From positions 1,676,001 to 1,740,000 of the forward strand of contig NZ_CP072842.1 of NCBI RefSeq assembly GCF_017948305.1: a stretch of 64,000 nucleotides of DNA. The letters run 5' to 3'. The notes under the pieces were generated by a model. That model was given only the letters and a program-made list of their open reading frames with translations, did not search any database and was not told where the DNA came from. Numbering within the stretch: position 1 is the first letter of the stretch; every line of letters starts with the position of its first letter. A program made the position numbers and the translations under genes. Source of the DNA: Faecalibacter bovis. Lineage in GTDB: Bacteria > Bacteroidota > Bacteroidia > Flavobacteriales > Weeksellaceae. This document shows, one piece after another, positions 1-8,180 of this stretch.

Positions 1-2
1 TA

Positions 3-59
3 TTTTTAGAAAAAGACGCAAAATTAGATTCAAATCTAATCTCTTTACCAAAAAAATAA
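3..59 (+). CDS. 3' end of an unidentified gene (partial)
   Basis: The first bases read as an open frame ending KLDSNLISLPKK and a TAA stop, followed 14 bases later by a strong hairpin terminator. Only 18 residues are inside the window, too few to name a family. Stop plus terminator support a real gene end. Confidence 0.5.
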   Translation, partial: FLEKDAKLDSNLISLPKK

Positions 60-73
60 AACGATATAAATTA

Positions 74-108
74 AAAAAGCCGCTTCTTAAGAAGCGGCTT
101 TTTTAATT
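74..108 (+). terminator. Intrinsic terminator between convergent genes
   Basis: AAAGCCGCTTC TTAA GAAGCGGCTTT forms a near-perfect stem followed by a T-run. It lies between the partial gene on the plus strand and the antiporter on the minus strand, and the A-run/T-run symmetry would let it serve both. Confidence 0.85.
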
Positions 109-133
109 TATAATAATGCTATTTTGCTACGAT

Positions 134-1246
134 TTATGGAACAATTGTCGTGAAAAGATAAGTGGCAAATAAAACCAATAACACGATACCTTGCTGAATA
201 TTTGTACGACCAGAAATTAGTGATAAAAACACTGTGAATAATGATAATACTAATAATAAAACTGATTTAGCATCGATACCTAAAGTTACTTGCATGCCTG
301 TGAAATAACATACAATTGCTACAGCCGGAATAGTTAGTCCTATGGATGCTAATGCAGAACCTAAAGCTAAATTAAGACTTGTTTGTAAACGGTCTTGTCG
401 TGCAGCTTTAAAAGCAGCTAAACCTTCAGGTAATAAAATTACAGTTGCGATAATAATTCCGACTAACGATTTTGGTGCTCCTAGATTAAAAACTAATTCC
501 TCTATTGTTGGAGATAGTTTTTTAGATAATAAAACAACAGCAATTAAAGCAACAACTAATAATATTAAAGATGAAATTGTTGTTTGTGTGTTTGGTGGCG
601 CTACGTGTAATTCTGATGCTGTACCATCTTTACATTGTTGAGGTAAAAAATAATCGCGGTGGCGAATAGTTTGTAATGATATGAAACCTCCGTATAATAT
701 TAATGAAATGATAGCAACGAATATTAATTGACTTTCAGAATATACTCCAACTCTTTCAGAAGTTGTAAAATTAGGTAGAATTAAAGTTAATACCGAAATG
801 GCAATCAGTGTAATTAAAGCAGTTGAAACACCTTGTTTTATAAAATTTTGTTCACGATACCTAAAACTTCCAACCCATAAACAAATACCAATAATTCCGG
901 TCAGAATGATCATAATCGCTGCAAACACGGTATCTCTTGCTAATACGGATGGAGTGCTTCCTGTTTCAGAAATCATAAGAGATACGATTAATGAAACCTC
1001 AATTACAGTAATGGCTAATGCTAAAATTATTGTACCAAAAGGTTCTCCTACCTTATGTGCAACTACTTCGGCATGATGAACTGCTGATAATACTGCAGTA
1101 ATTAATGATACGCCTAATAAAATTGATACAAATATACTGTCGCTTGAAATTGTAAATAAAGTAACAATAGCTATAATTGGACACAATATTGTCCACAATG
1201 GTAAGTCTAAATTTAATTTTTTTGATAAAAAGTTGTTAGCGTGCAT
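134..1246 (-). CDS. chaA: Calcium/proton antiporter, ChaA family
   Basis: A 370-residue polytopic membrane protein with about eleven hydrophobic segments. The stretch HHAEVVAHKVGEPFGTIILA, with EVSLIVSLMIS shortly after it, is the signature alpha repeat of ChaA-type Ca2+(Na+)/H+ antiporters, which extrude calcium or sodium at the inner membrane using the proton gradient. A second acidic motif (LLPEGLAAFKAARQDRLQTS, about residue 270) is the matching C-terminal repeat, so both halves of the internal duplication are present. Length is normal. It is transcribed alone and converges on a shared terminator at 74-108. Confidence 0.9.
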   Translation of the reverse strand: MHANNFLSKKLNLDLPLWTILCPIIAIVTLFTISSDSIFVSILLGVSLITAVLSAVHHAEVVAHKVGEPFGTIILALAITVIEVSLIVSLMISETGSTPSVLARDTVFAAIMIILTGIIGICLWVGSFRYREQNFIKQGVSTALITLIAISVLTLILPNFTTSERVGVYSESQLIFVAIISLILYGGFISLQTIRHRDYFLPQQCKDGTASELHVAPPNTQTTISSLILLVVALIAVVLLSKKLSPTIEELVFNLGAPKSLVGIIIATVILLPEGLAAFKAARQDRLQTSLNLALGSALASIGLTIPAVAIVCYFTGMQVTLGIDAKSVLLLVLSLFTVFLSLISGRTNIQQGIVLLVLFATYLFTTIVP

Positions 1247-1392
1247 TAAAATTGTATTTGATTATCAACAAAATTAATAAATATTATTGATAAAGTATAT
1301 ATTGATTATCATTTTTATATATAATACTAAAACTTCTAATAATATTGACAAATGTTAGATTTTCTAGAACTAGAAGAGTGTAAATTTGCATC

Positions 1393-1692
1393 ATGAAAAA
1401 TATCTCGGAAGAACAATTAAAAAAATGGTTTAGAATCTCATGTACTTGGGAAGCTATAAGTTGTGCAATTTTATTTTTAGTTGCGATGCCAATTAAATAT
1501 CAATTCGGTTATGTTCTACAAATGCCTTTCGCTGGGATTTTTCATGGATTTTGGTTTTCGGCCTATTTAATTTTGCTTTTTGTGACAAGAAAATTTTATA
1601 AATGGGACGACGAAGACTTTATCTTCTACATCATGTTTGCATTTATTCCTTTCGCAACATTATCACTACATAAAAAGATTGAAGAAAAATAG
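1393..1692 (+). CDS. DUF3817-like small membrane protein
   Basis: 99 residues with three hydrophobic segments (about residues 20-37, 46-64 and 76-92). The layout of an N-terminal helix with Arg/Trp, then GxxLxxPFAGIFHGFWFSAY, and a polar KFYKWDDED loop before the last helix, matches DUF3817 proteins (also seen fused to transporters). No biochemical function is established. It is monocistronic, divergent from the antiporter, and uses the ATG at 1393. Confidence 0.7.
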   Translation: MKNISEEQLKKWFRISCTWEAISCAILFLVAMPIKYQFGYVLQMPFAGIFHGFWFSAYLILLFVTRKFYKWDDEDFIFYIMFAFIPFATLSLHKKIEEK

Positions 1693-1780
1693 CTTTACTA
1701 AATAACAGTTGTTGTGTAAGATAAATAAAAATACACATTTAAAAAACATTTAAAAACGCTTAAATACCGAATAGTTTTTC

Positions 1781-1788
1781 TATTTTTG
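1781..1788 (+). promoter_or_regulatory. Candidate -7 promoter element
   Basis: TATTTTTG matches the Bacteroidota -7 consensus TAnnTTTG and lies 19 bases before the ATG of the T9SS protein. No clear -33 TTTG is visible at the expected spacing, so it is tentative. Confidence 0.4.
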
Positions 1789-1806
1789 GGCTACTTAATT
1801 TATTAA

Positions 1807-4032
1807 ATGCCACTTATGATTAGAAATTTTATTCTCTTCACATTATTATTAACTCTTAGTACAACATCTCTTTATTCACAGGATAGTACTTCTAATGAAT
1901 TAATTTTAAATGATGATAGGTATCCTAATGAACCATTCTTATTTGATGATCTGAATTATATAATAGGTTCAGAATCAATTGTGACTTTGCGAAAAGTAGA
2001 TTTGTCACAATCAACTTTGTTTGCTGAATCACCAACTATTAGAAGGGTTTACAAAATGGATGGAGCATTGTATTTTAATCCGACTCAAACAACAGGTGCA
2101 AAACTTGATTCAAAACCTTTAAATCTTTATGGATCTGGTAACGATTCTAATAAATATTATTGGAGATTTCGATTAAAAATAAAAGGAAAAGATGGATATC
2201 AAAGTTCACCTCGCTTAGTATTGACTTATTCAGATGGTATTTCAGAATCAAAAAATTTAAATGTCTTTAATTCAGAAGAATTTTTAAACTATGATGTTGA
2301 AGTAGAATTAGGTAGTAAGAATATTACAAAATTTTCAATAGAGTCTGATGGGAATACGAATGGGTTTAATATAGATGAAATCTCAATTTATACAGATGCT
2401 CCTATAGATAATAAAACAACTTTCAACGGTATAAGTTGGTCATTAGAAGAACCAGATTATTTTGTAGATGCAGTTTTCGATGGCCAATTTATTTGGAATA
2501 AAAATTTACAAGCTAAATCATTATTGATTAAGTCTGGTTCTAATATTATTATAAATTCAGGAAATAAAATTAATCTATTAAATGAGATAATTGTAGAGGA
2601 AGGGGCAAATATCACTTTCCTAGAAAATTCATACTTAATTCAAATAGATGATAATGCATCTAATGTCGGAGAAGTAACATTTGTACGTAAAAGTACTCCA
2701 ATGTATAGATATTCTACAAATACTTGGAGTAGTCCTGTAAAAAATCAAAACCTTTTTTCTTTTTCACCAGGTACAAGAGAAAATCGTTTCTTCAAATATC
2801 AAACTTTAACCGACTTATGGGTTAATGAAGGATTAAATTCAAGCTCAATATTCGAAGAGGGAATTGGTTATGGTATTTATGCTCCACATTATTTCTCAGG
2901 TTATAATAATGGAACTGGAACACCTCAGGTTTTTAGAGGTGAGTTTAAGGGGGTGCCTAATAATGGAACTATTAATGTAATTTTAGACAAATATAGAGAT
3001 AGTAATAATCAACATTTAATAGGTAATCCTTATCCTTCTCCAATTTCTCTTTACGCATTTTTATATTTAAATGAAGAATATATCGATAATGTATCTATAT
3101 ATAAACATCAAGTGCCAGTTGATAATTATTTAGGAGAGTATATAAACGAAGAATCACAATATGTTACCTTTAATTTATCAGGTTCTTCGGATCCAAATTT
3201 AGAATCAAATTCATTTTTGTTAGATGTTGGTCAAGGTTTCTTTGCTAAAACTTTGGATGAATCAATGGATAAAGTTGTAATAAACTTTATGAATTACTTT
3301 TATCGTTTTGATGAGGATGAATTAAGTGATTTTACAGAAACTCCAATTTATTACAGAAATGGTACAGATCTTAGAGTTTATGACAAGTTCTGGATTTCAC
3401 TTTCAAAAGATAACCAGATCATAGGTAATACATTGATAGGCTTTTCTGATTTAACAACAGATGATTTTGATCGTAGATATGATTCAAAATCCTTTTCAGG
3501 TCAATCCTCAGACGGAATATTTTCTAAAATTAATAATCAAGATTATTTGATTCAGTCATTATCTAACTATAAAAATGATAAAAGTATTAAGTTGAGTTAT
3601 GAAATTCCCACTGATGGATTTTATAATATAAAACTTTCTAAAGTCCAAGGAATATTTCAAGAGGAAAACATTTATTTAAAAGATAACTTGACTCAACAAT
3701 TAATTGATTTAACAGAGATCGCTAATTACGAATTCTTTTCAGAACAAGGCTATAATGACACAAGATTTGAAATTGTTTTTAAATCAGTATTGAGTTCAGA
3801 AGAATTGGTTTATGAAAAAGAAGTTAATATTTATACAAAAAATAGAGATATAATATTAACATCAAATTCAAATAAAATCTTCGAATTTGATATGTTTACA
3901 GTTGAAGGTAAGCTTTTTTTAAAAGATAGATTTATTTATAACAAAAGAATTTCTAATGTTCCTAAAGGGATTTATGTAATCAAGGTTAGAAATGATGATA
4001 AACAATTAACACAAAAAATAATCGTAAATTAA
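1807..4032 (+). CDS. T9SS type A cargo protein (741 aa), first of four paralogues
   Basis: A signal peptide (MPLMIRNFILFTLLLTLSTT, cleavage after YSQ) starts a secreted protein. After a unique N-terminal half comes a block shared with the proteins at 36726, 41628 and 44907: RYSTNTWSSPV, FxGVPNNGTINV, LIGNPYPSPISL, FWISLSKDNQ, then a beta-rich stretch ending RFEIVF. The last ~70 residues (VNIYTKN...FDMFTVEGKLF...ISNVPKGIYVIKV...QKIIVN) have the form of a T9SS type A C-terminal signal. Such proteins cross the outer membrane by the gliding-linked type IX system and are usually anchored at the surface. The small gene at 4034 begins one base after the stop. The substrate or ligand is unknown. Confidence 0.85.
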   Translation: MPLMIRNFILFTLLLTLSTTSLYSQDSTSNELILNDDRYPNEPFLFDDLNYIIGSESIVTLRKVDLSQSTLFAESPTIRRVYKMDGALYFNPTQTTGAKLDSKPLNLYGSGNDSNKYYWRFRLKIKGKDGYQSSPRLVLTYSDGISESKNLNVFNSEEFLNYDVEVELGSKNITKFSIESDGNTNGFNIDEISIYTDAPIDNKTTFNGISWSLEEPDYFVDAVFDGQFIWNKNLQAKSLLIKSGSNIIINSGNKINLLNEIIVEEGANITFLENSYLIQIDDNASNVGEVTFVRKSTPMYRYSTNTWSSPVKNQNLFSFSPGTRENRFFKYQTLTDLWVNEGLNSSSIFEEGIGYGIYAPHYFSGYNNGTGTPQVFRGEFKGVPNNGTINVILDKYRDSNNQHLIGNPYPSPISLYAFLYLNEEYIDNVSIYKHQVPVDNYLGEYINEESQYVTFNLSGSSDPNLESNSFLLDVGQGFFAKTLDESMDKVVINFMNYFYRFDEDELSDFTETPIYYRNGTDLRVYDKFWISLSKDNQIIGNTLIGFSDLTTDDFDRRYDSKSFSGQSSDGIFSKINNQDYLIQSLSNYKNDKSIKLSYEIPTDGFYNIKLSKVQGIFQEENIYLKDNLTQQLIDLTEIANYEFFSEQGYNDTRFEIVFKSVLSSEELVYEKEVNIYTKNRDIILTSNSNKIFEFDMFTVEGKLFLKDRFIYNKRISNVPKGIYVIKVRNDDKQLTQKIIVN

Positions 4033-4033
4033 T

Positions 4034-4297
4034 ATGAAATTATTTCAAATAGTAATCCTTTTATCAAGTATAAATTTGTATTCTAACGATTTAAATAACG
4101 TAGATTTTGCTCAAAACAATCCGATTTGGAGTGAATCTACTGAGAATCCATTATCTGAGAATCCAACACCACCACCTACAGATACAGATGAAGAACCAAC
4201 AGTTCCAATCTCTAATTACCAATACGCTTTATTAGCATCGGCAATTGGATTTGGAGTTTATGGATTTTTTAAACATAAAAAAGTTAAAACGATATAA
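4034..4297 (+). CDS. Small PID-CTERM-like membrane partner of the T9SS protein
   Basis: 87 residues: a signal peptide (MKLFQIVILLSSINLYS), an acidic/proline linker (ENPTPPPTDTDEEPT), the motif VPISNYQYALL running into one membrane helix, and a basic tail KHKKVKTI. The layout of motif, helix and basic tail resembles C-terminal sorting tails such as the PID-CTERM group of flavobacteria. It starts one base after the upstream stop, so co-translation is likely. Homologous partners occur at 41155 and 48001. Function is unknown; the sorting-tail reading is inference. Confidence 0.7.
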   Translation: MKLFQIVILLSSINLYSNDLNNVDFAQNNPIWSESTENPLSENPTPPPTDTDEEPTVPISNYQYALLASAIGFGVYGFFKHKKVKTI

Positions 4298-4300
4298 AAC

Positions 4301-4330
4301 AAAAAGCACCTCTAAGAGGTGCTTTTTTTA
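4301..4330 (+). terminator. Terminator of the first T9SS pair
   Basis: AAAGCACCTCTAAGAGGTGCTTTTTTT is a compact stem with a T-run directly after the small partner gene. It could also end the convergent gene at 4349. Confidence 0.85.
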
Positions 4331-4348
4331 TTTGAAATTTAATTAATA

Positions 4349-4813
4349 TTAATTAAAAACATATTTAAATCCTAAAGAGAAACGTCCCGCTTCGAAATTA
4401 GAATCGTTAGTTAAATTCCACCAAGGTTTCCAATCAAAATGCATTGCTAAAGGAGCAGATGGAATTTTGTATTCTAAACCAACTTGTGGACGAATTGCGA
4501 AATATGTTTTGTCATTATTACCGTAATCAACGAAAGATAATTGTGGTCCTACACCAACATACCATCCTAATCCATTAGTTCCAGAAAAACCTTGATTGTA
4601 AGTATAATCAGCTCCAACTACTGTGATGTTGTCACCGAACATAACTTGTACATTACCTGCGTTTTTACCGTCGAAAGAGTGCTTGTATTGTGGACCAAAT
4701 AATGTTTCTCCATCACCTAAGTCAACTACAACACCTAAAGCATTGTTATAATCTTGTGCATTAACTTGTCCTACAGCTAAAGCTAAGATAGAAGCGAATA
4801 ATAATTTTTTCAT
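4349..4813 (-). CDS. Small outer-membrane beta-barrel-like protein
   Basis: 154 residues with a clean signal peptide (MKKLLFASILALAVGQVNAQ). The mature part alternates polar and hydrophobic residues with repeated aromatic and Gly positions (VMFGDNITVVGADYTYNQGF, GWYVGVGPQLSFVDYG, RPQVGLEYKI, RFSLGFKYVFN) and ends in the Phe/Asn residue typical of outer-membrane barrels. The family is probably porin-like or OmpW-like, but the substrate cannot be told. It is monocistronic. Confidence 0.65.
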   Translation of the reverse strand: MKKLLFASILALAVGQVNAQDYNNALGVVVDLGDGETLFGPQYKHSFDGKNAGNVQVMFGDNITVVGADYTYNQGFSGTNGLGWYVGVGPQLSFVDYGNNDKTYFAIRPQVGLEYKIPSAPLAMHFDWKPWWNLTNDSNFEAGRFSLGFKYVFN

Positions 4814-4892
4814 TTTCAGTTTATTTTTCTATCCATTCACAATAACCGTGCGAAATTTTTAATTTGTTGTTATTTTTATAAATTCTAAATAA

Positions 4893-5228
4893 TTATTTGT
4901 ATCCATAGGCGCAATGTCTGCAATTATTTTTGCAACAATTCCCTTTTAAATAATGGTAAAAATTTGTAAAAACCCAATATTGTCCTTCAATGTAATAGTG
5001 TACACCTTCTTTATATTGGGATGGATGTTGTGGAAATGGATAGGTATTTTTTAAATCGTTATAAGATTCAATTTCTTTCAAACAATCTAAACATAAACAA
5101 TCATAGGTAGTTTTGGATAGGTATTCTTTTGTTTCGTTACTTAAATTTATTTCATTACAATCGCATGATAATATGTTTTCAGTTTGACATTCGAAATCCT
5201 TTTGGCAACGTTTACAATTTTTTTGCAT
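4893..5228 (-). CDS. Cysteine-rich CWC plus DUF5522 protein
   Basis: 111 residues with eleven cysteines. The N-terminal half (CKRCQKDFEC, LSCDCNEI, YDCLCLDCL) fits the cysteine-rich CWC family, probably a zinc-binding fold. The C-terminal half (EGVHYYIEGQYWVFTNFYHY, then GNCCKNNCRHCAYGY) fits DUF5522. The two families are often adjacent or fused in Bacteroidota. No function is known. It is encoded alone. Confidence 0.7.
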   Translation of the reverse strand: MQKNCKRCQKDFECQTENILSCDCNEINLSNETKEYLSKTTYDCLCLDCLKEIESYNDLKNTYPFPQHPSQYKEGVHYYIEGQYWVFTNFYHYLKGNCCKNNCRHCAYGYK

Positions 5229-5340
5229 GGTTAATATTTATAGACAAAAGATATTAATTTTTTTGGTTAAATAACATCTACTGAAAATATTAATCATCAA
5301 TTTTCAAACACTCAGGTTTTAGTATTAATTTATCAACATT

Positions 5341-5483
5341 TTACGATGAAATAAATATAAATAATTAAATCAATTTCGGTAACGGTTTATTTTAAATTTA
5401 TGATTGAAAGGTAATAGAGGTTATTTGATTCCAAAAAAAAAGCCTCGAAGTAAAAACTTCAAGGCTTTTAGCGGAGAGTGAGG
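5341..5483 (-). repeat. tRNA-Ser-derived repeat, copy 1 (shortest core)
   Basis: Reading on the minus strand: 13 bases of a tRNA-Ser 3' end (5471-5483), a terminator (AAGCCTTGAAG ... CTTCGAGGCTTTTT, 5440-5470) and about 95 bases of shared sequence ending near ATTTCATCGTAAA. Copies 2 (7573-7727) and 3 (8418-8571) match closely. This copy keeps only the first 13 bases of the tRNA part. No toxin tail follows it on its left. Confidence 0.8.
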
Positions 5484-5599
5484 CTCCGGAACTATATTTT
5501 GTATCTCCTATTTTTAGCTACTTTCTCTTTACGATAAAAGCGAGCAAGATTCTATCTCCGATAAAGAAATAAAAGCTTTATTAAAACTGATAAAATAAC

Positions 5600-5626
5600 A
5601 AAAGGCAAACTAACGTTTGCCTTTTA
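5600..5626 (-). terminator. Terminator after the immunity genes
   Basis: AAAAGGCAAAC TAAC GTTTGCCTTTT is a near-perfect hairpin located 56 bases beyond the stop of the gene at 5682. It reads as an intrinsic terminator in either direction. Confidence 0.75.
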
Positions 5627-5681
5627 CTTTATTGTGAATTAATATGTTGTTTTTACACAACATATTTGGAACAGTACCCTT

Positions 5682-6203
5682 TCATTTGCGTTTTTCCCAT
5701 TCTTTTATTAATGTTTCAAATAATTCCTCTTTGGATGCTTTTAAAAAATATGGATTTATATAGATAGGTGTGCCACTAGATTTTATTTGCATTTTCATAA
5801 AAAATTTTGTTAAAACATCACTACCTTCTAAATAATTTAGTGGTTTTTTTACTAATATTTTTATTCGTTTTTCATCAGGTTTATTTTGGTTAGATATATC
5901 AATAATCTCTTTCCAAGGTATAAATTGATTTTTTAAAAAATATGAGTTATTATATATTCCTTCTTCACTAATTCTAAGTCCATATTTACTTTGAACGATC
6001 CATTTCAATAGAAAATAACAAAGATAGGGAGATACAATTAAACCAGATATGCTTACTAAAATAACTATTATTGTCGATGGCGTTAAAACAGTAATATATT
6101 TATCAGGATTTTGTATCGCTACTGCACAACAAGAAAATAAAATAATAAAAATTATAAAAAATAATGATAATTTAAAATTATTTTGCTTATATCGTATATC
6201 CAT
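5682..6203 (-). CDS. STM3941-like membrane protein, probable immunity protein
   Basis: 173 residues: two N-terminal membrane helices (about 12-32 and 40-68) then a soluble PH-like domain with GLRISEEGIYNNSYFL, FIPWKEI and KILVKKPLNYL. This helix-helix-PH layout is that of STM3941-type proteins, common as immunity proteins in flavobacterial toxin loci. It follows the immunity-like gene at 6221 by 17 bases, so the two are co-transcribed. The toxin it would neutralise is not present. Role assigned by context. Confidence 0.55.
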   Translation of the reverse strand: MDIRYKQNNFKLSLFFIIFIILFSCCAVAIQNPDKYITVLTPSTIIVILVSISGLIVSPYLCYFLLKWIVQSKYGLRISEEGIYNNSYFLKNQFIPWKEIIDISNQNKPDEKRIKILVKKPLNYLEGSDVLTKFFMKMQIKSSGTPIYINPYFLKASKEELFETLIKEWEKRK

Positions 6204-6220
6204 TATTAATGTGTTTCAAT

Positions 6221-6553
6221 TTAGTAATCTTCTACAAATTGTTTTGCTTGATTACGTTCAGGATTATCAGGAAGATATATTATATCAATACTATAGTGTT
6301 CTTTTAAATTTTCATTATCATAAAATCCTTCATAATAATTATTATTTATTTCAAATCTATAGAATCCTCTAATAGTTCCTTTTGAACCAACTCCTTTAAC
6401 CTTATAAAGATAAGCCTTTGCTTGTTTTCCGTTTTCCTGTAATTCATTATTATTTTTATTATTTCTTAAAAGAAGAAAAATAATAAAACATATAAACAAT
6501 ATTAAGACAAAATTGGCTTTGATTCTATTAACAAAAGATGATTTATTTTCCAT
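6221..6553 (-). CDS. Probable immunity protein C, DUF3592-like
   Basis: One N-terminal membrane helix (ILFICFIIFLLL) followed by an extracytoplasmic domain with the pattern AKAYLYKVKGVGSKGTIRGF, YYEGFYDN and IDIIYLPDNPERNQ, similar to DUF3592-like immunity proteins. I start it at the ATG at 6551-6553; an in-frame TTG lies four codons upstream. That ATG overlaps the stop of a residual toxin tail (6543-6632), the usual toxin/immunity coupling. Confidence 0.6.
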   Translation of the reverse strand: MENKSSFVNRIKANFVLILFICFIIFLLLRNNKNNNELQENGKQAKAYLYKVKGVGSKGTIRGFYRFEINNNYYEGFYDNENLKEHYSIDIIYLPDNPERNQAKQFVEDY

Positions 6554-6632
6554 TTGCTTTATCAACTTTTCTTTTTACAGCTTCAGCTGTGCCTCCTATG
6601 GCTCCATTTACTGTATTATTAATAGTTTTATT
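6543..6632 (-). pseudogene. Residual toxin C-terminal tail C (29 codons)
   Basis: An open stretch without a start reads NKTINNTVNGAIGG ... KRKVDKANGK and stops at 6543-6545, overlapping the ATG of immunity gene C. An in-frame stop bounds it upstream. The frame, composition and overlap suggest the last residues of a polymorphic toxin whose body has been lost. It has no start of its own and is unlikely to be translated. Confidence 0.55.
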
Positions 6633-6693
6633 TTAAATATAAAGTGTTTGTAATGAGTGGTTTATAAAACAACAACACGTTTAGAACAGTACC

Positions 6694-6948
6694 CTACCAT
6701 TTTCTTATTAATGTAATCAACGTAATTATAATATATATTAAATTAATGAGTATAAGTATAAAAGATTTTCGTACCTCTTCTTTTATAATATTTTTAAATT
6801 CTGTGATATTATCACCATCCTCAAAAACATCAATTTGATATTTTATATTTAATCCGATATTTAATAAGGATACTATATCATAGATAATAACCATAATTCC
6901 AAGGCAAACTACAATATACGTCAATACTTTACTTTTTTTTGTACTCAT
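6694..6948 (-). CDS. Probable immunity protein B (84 aa membrane protein)
   Basis: Two membrane helices (about residues 9-29 and 58-80) around a short acidic loop (FEDGDNITEFKNIIKEE). Its ATG at 6948 lies inside the last codons of toxin tail B (stop at 6929-6931), which is the reason for calling it that toxin's immunity protein. The stop abuts AGGGTACTGTTC on the minus strand, shared with the region behind 5682. No family recognised. Confidence 0.5.
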   Translation of the reverse strand: MSTKKSKVLTYIVVCLGIMVIIYDIVSLLNIGLNIKYQIDVFEDGDNITEFKNIIKEEVRKSFILILINLIYIIITLITLIRKW

Positions 6949-7573
6949 CTGTTACATTTTGAATATTAGAATTTTTGTCTCTTGTTGCATTATGTAATTC
7001 TTGATTAAGCTTTGCTAGATCTACGCTGTCAATTTTTACATTTGATTTCAATTCGTAAGCATTCATTTTATTATAATCTAAAGTTCCGTCTTTTAATCCT
7101 TCTTCAATCCCATCAATAGTTTAAGTTGTACAATTATTATTCAAAAAATTATATTCATCAATTACTTTTGCATTGTCACTGTTCTTGTATTTTTCTTTAC
7201 TCGGAGATTTATCAGATGAGTTCAATTTATTATCAAAGAATTTAGCTATATCAGATTCATTAGCATCTCCTATTTGGAAAACCTGAGCACCACAACCATC
7301 CACATATTTACTGATTTCATTTAAAGCATCATCTCCTGTAAGTTTTATAAGAACCCCTTCACCTGAAATATTTGTATCATTGAGAGGACCTTTATTGCTT
7401 CCTACTTCACCATATCTGCCATAAACAAGTCTGTTTTCACCAGTACCTTTGAATAAAACATTCTTATTGTCTCTAGAAAAGTAATCAATAACACCATAAC
7501 CTGTTGGACCGCTATGGGCTAGATTTTGTAATCCTGCTACTACATTTACTACATATTCCGAAAGATTAACACT
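6929..7573 (-). pseudogene. Headless polymorphic toxin tail B, broken by a nonsense codon
   Basis: A continuous frame of 215 codons without a start begins SVNLSEYVVNVVAGLQNLAH, runs through YGVIDYFSRDNKNVLFKG, RYGEVGSNKGPL, VDGCGAQVFQIGDA and YNFLNNNCTT, meets an in-frame TAA (7121-7123), then continues TIDGIEEGLKDGTLDYNK to a stop overlapping immunity gene B. YVVNV is the junction where Rhs/YD proteins pass into variable toxin tails. The spaced His (NLAHSG) and Cys (NNNCTT) could be a permuted papain-like (NlpC/P60-type) hydrolase; this is inference. The only downstream ATG would give a 60-residue fragment, not a functional toxin. Confidence 0.6.
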
Positions 7574-7727
7574 TTACGATGAAATAAATATAAATAATTA
7601 AAATTAATTTCGGTAACGGTTTATTTTAAAATTATGATTGAGAGGATAATAGAGGTTATTTGATTCCAAAAAAAAAGCCTCGAAGTAGAAACTTCAAGGC
7701 TATTGCGGAGAGTGAGGGATTCGAGCC
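7573..7727 (-). repeat. tRNA-Ser-derived repeat, copy 2
   Basis: Same layout as copy 1. The tRNA 3'-end core at 7705-7727 differs from that of the intact tRNA-Ser by one base, then comes the terminator (7675-7700) and the shared ~95 bases that run directly into the first codons of toxin tail B at 7573. Confidence 0.85.
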
Positions 7728-7766
7728 TTATCTCGTATTTCTTTATATCAGGGGGATTGTGGATTT

Positions 7767-8180
7767 TTATTTTGCCCAAGTAGGTAAATCTTTCCATCCT
7801 TCTGATGGAGCTTCTTTTATACTGTCTGGAACAGGTTTGTTTATATATAACCTACTTGTGGAAAATAGTTTATTAACCCATTCATTATTATTAATTTTAA
7901 CTAAGAATTTTTCACCTATTTTACTTTCATAGTAAGATGTGCTATCATTATCAAAATAATAACTCCCTTTATATACATTTTTATTATAATAATAGTTGAA
8001 TTTTATTTTATTTGAAGAACTCTTACCTATAAAATTTATCTCTGTTAAAGTAGCTACACTATATCTAAAATCTTCTTTGGTAGAATTATCAAAGTAATTA
8101 TTTAAAACTATATATAAAGTTACTAATGATAGGCAAAAGAATACAAAAATTCCCCATTTATTTTTTTTTATTTCTTTCAT
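7767..8180 (-). CDS. Probable immunity protein A (membrane-anchored)
   Basis: 137 residues with one N-terminal helix (WGIFVFFCLSLVTLYIVL) and an exported domain with RYSVATLTEINFIG, KFNYYYNKNVYKGSYYFDND and GEKFLVKI, resembling DUF3592-like immunity proteins. The ATG at 8180 sits inside the 3' end of toxin tail A, overlapping by 23 bases. The last ~20 residues lie next to repeat copy 2, so the C-terminus may have been altered by the rearrangement. Confidence 0.6.
   Translation of the reverse strand: MKEIKKNKWGIFVFFCLSLVTLYIVLNNYFDNSTKEDFRYSVATLTEINFIGKSSSNKIKFNYYYNKNVYKGSYYFDNDSTSYYESKIGEKFLVKINNNEWVNKLFSTSRLYINKPVPDSIKEAPSEGWKDLPTWAK

Larger units (their letters stand above)
5229..5681. other. 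Non-coding stretch with repeat copy 1
   Basis: No gene is seen. From about 5341 it holds the left-most copy of the tRNA-Ser-derived repeat, then a short divergent stretch, a terminator at 5600-5626, and a 13-base sequence (GGAACAGTACCCT, 5668-5680) that is also found behind the immunity gene at 6694. Confidence 0.7.

Noticed and set aside
7660-7932. 90-residue plus-strand frame
   Set aside because: Antisense to the repeat and to immunity gene A; no sensible start or domain.
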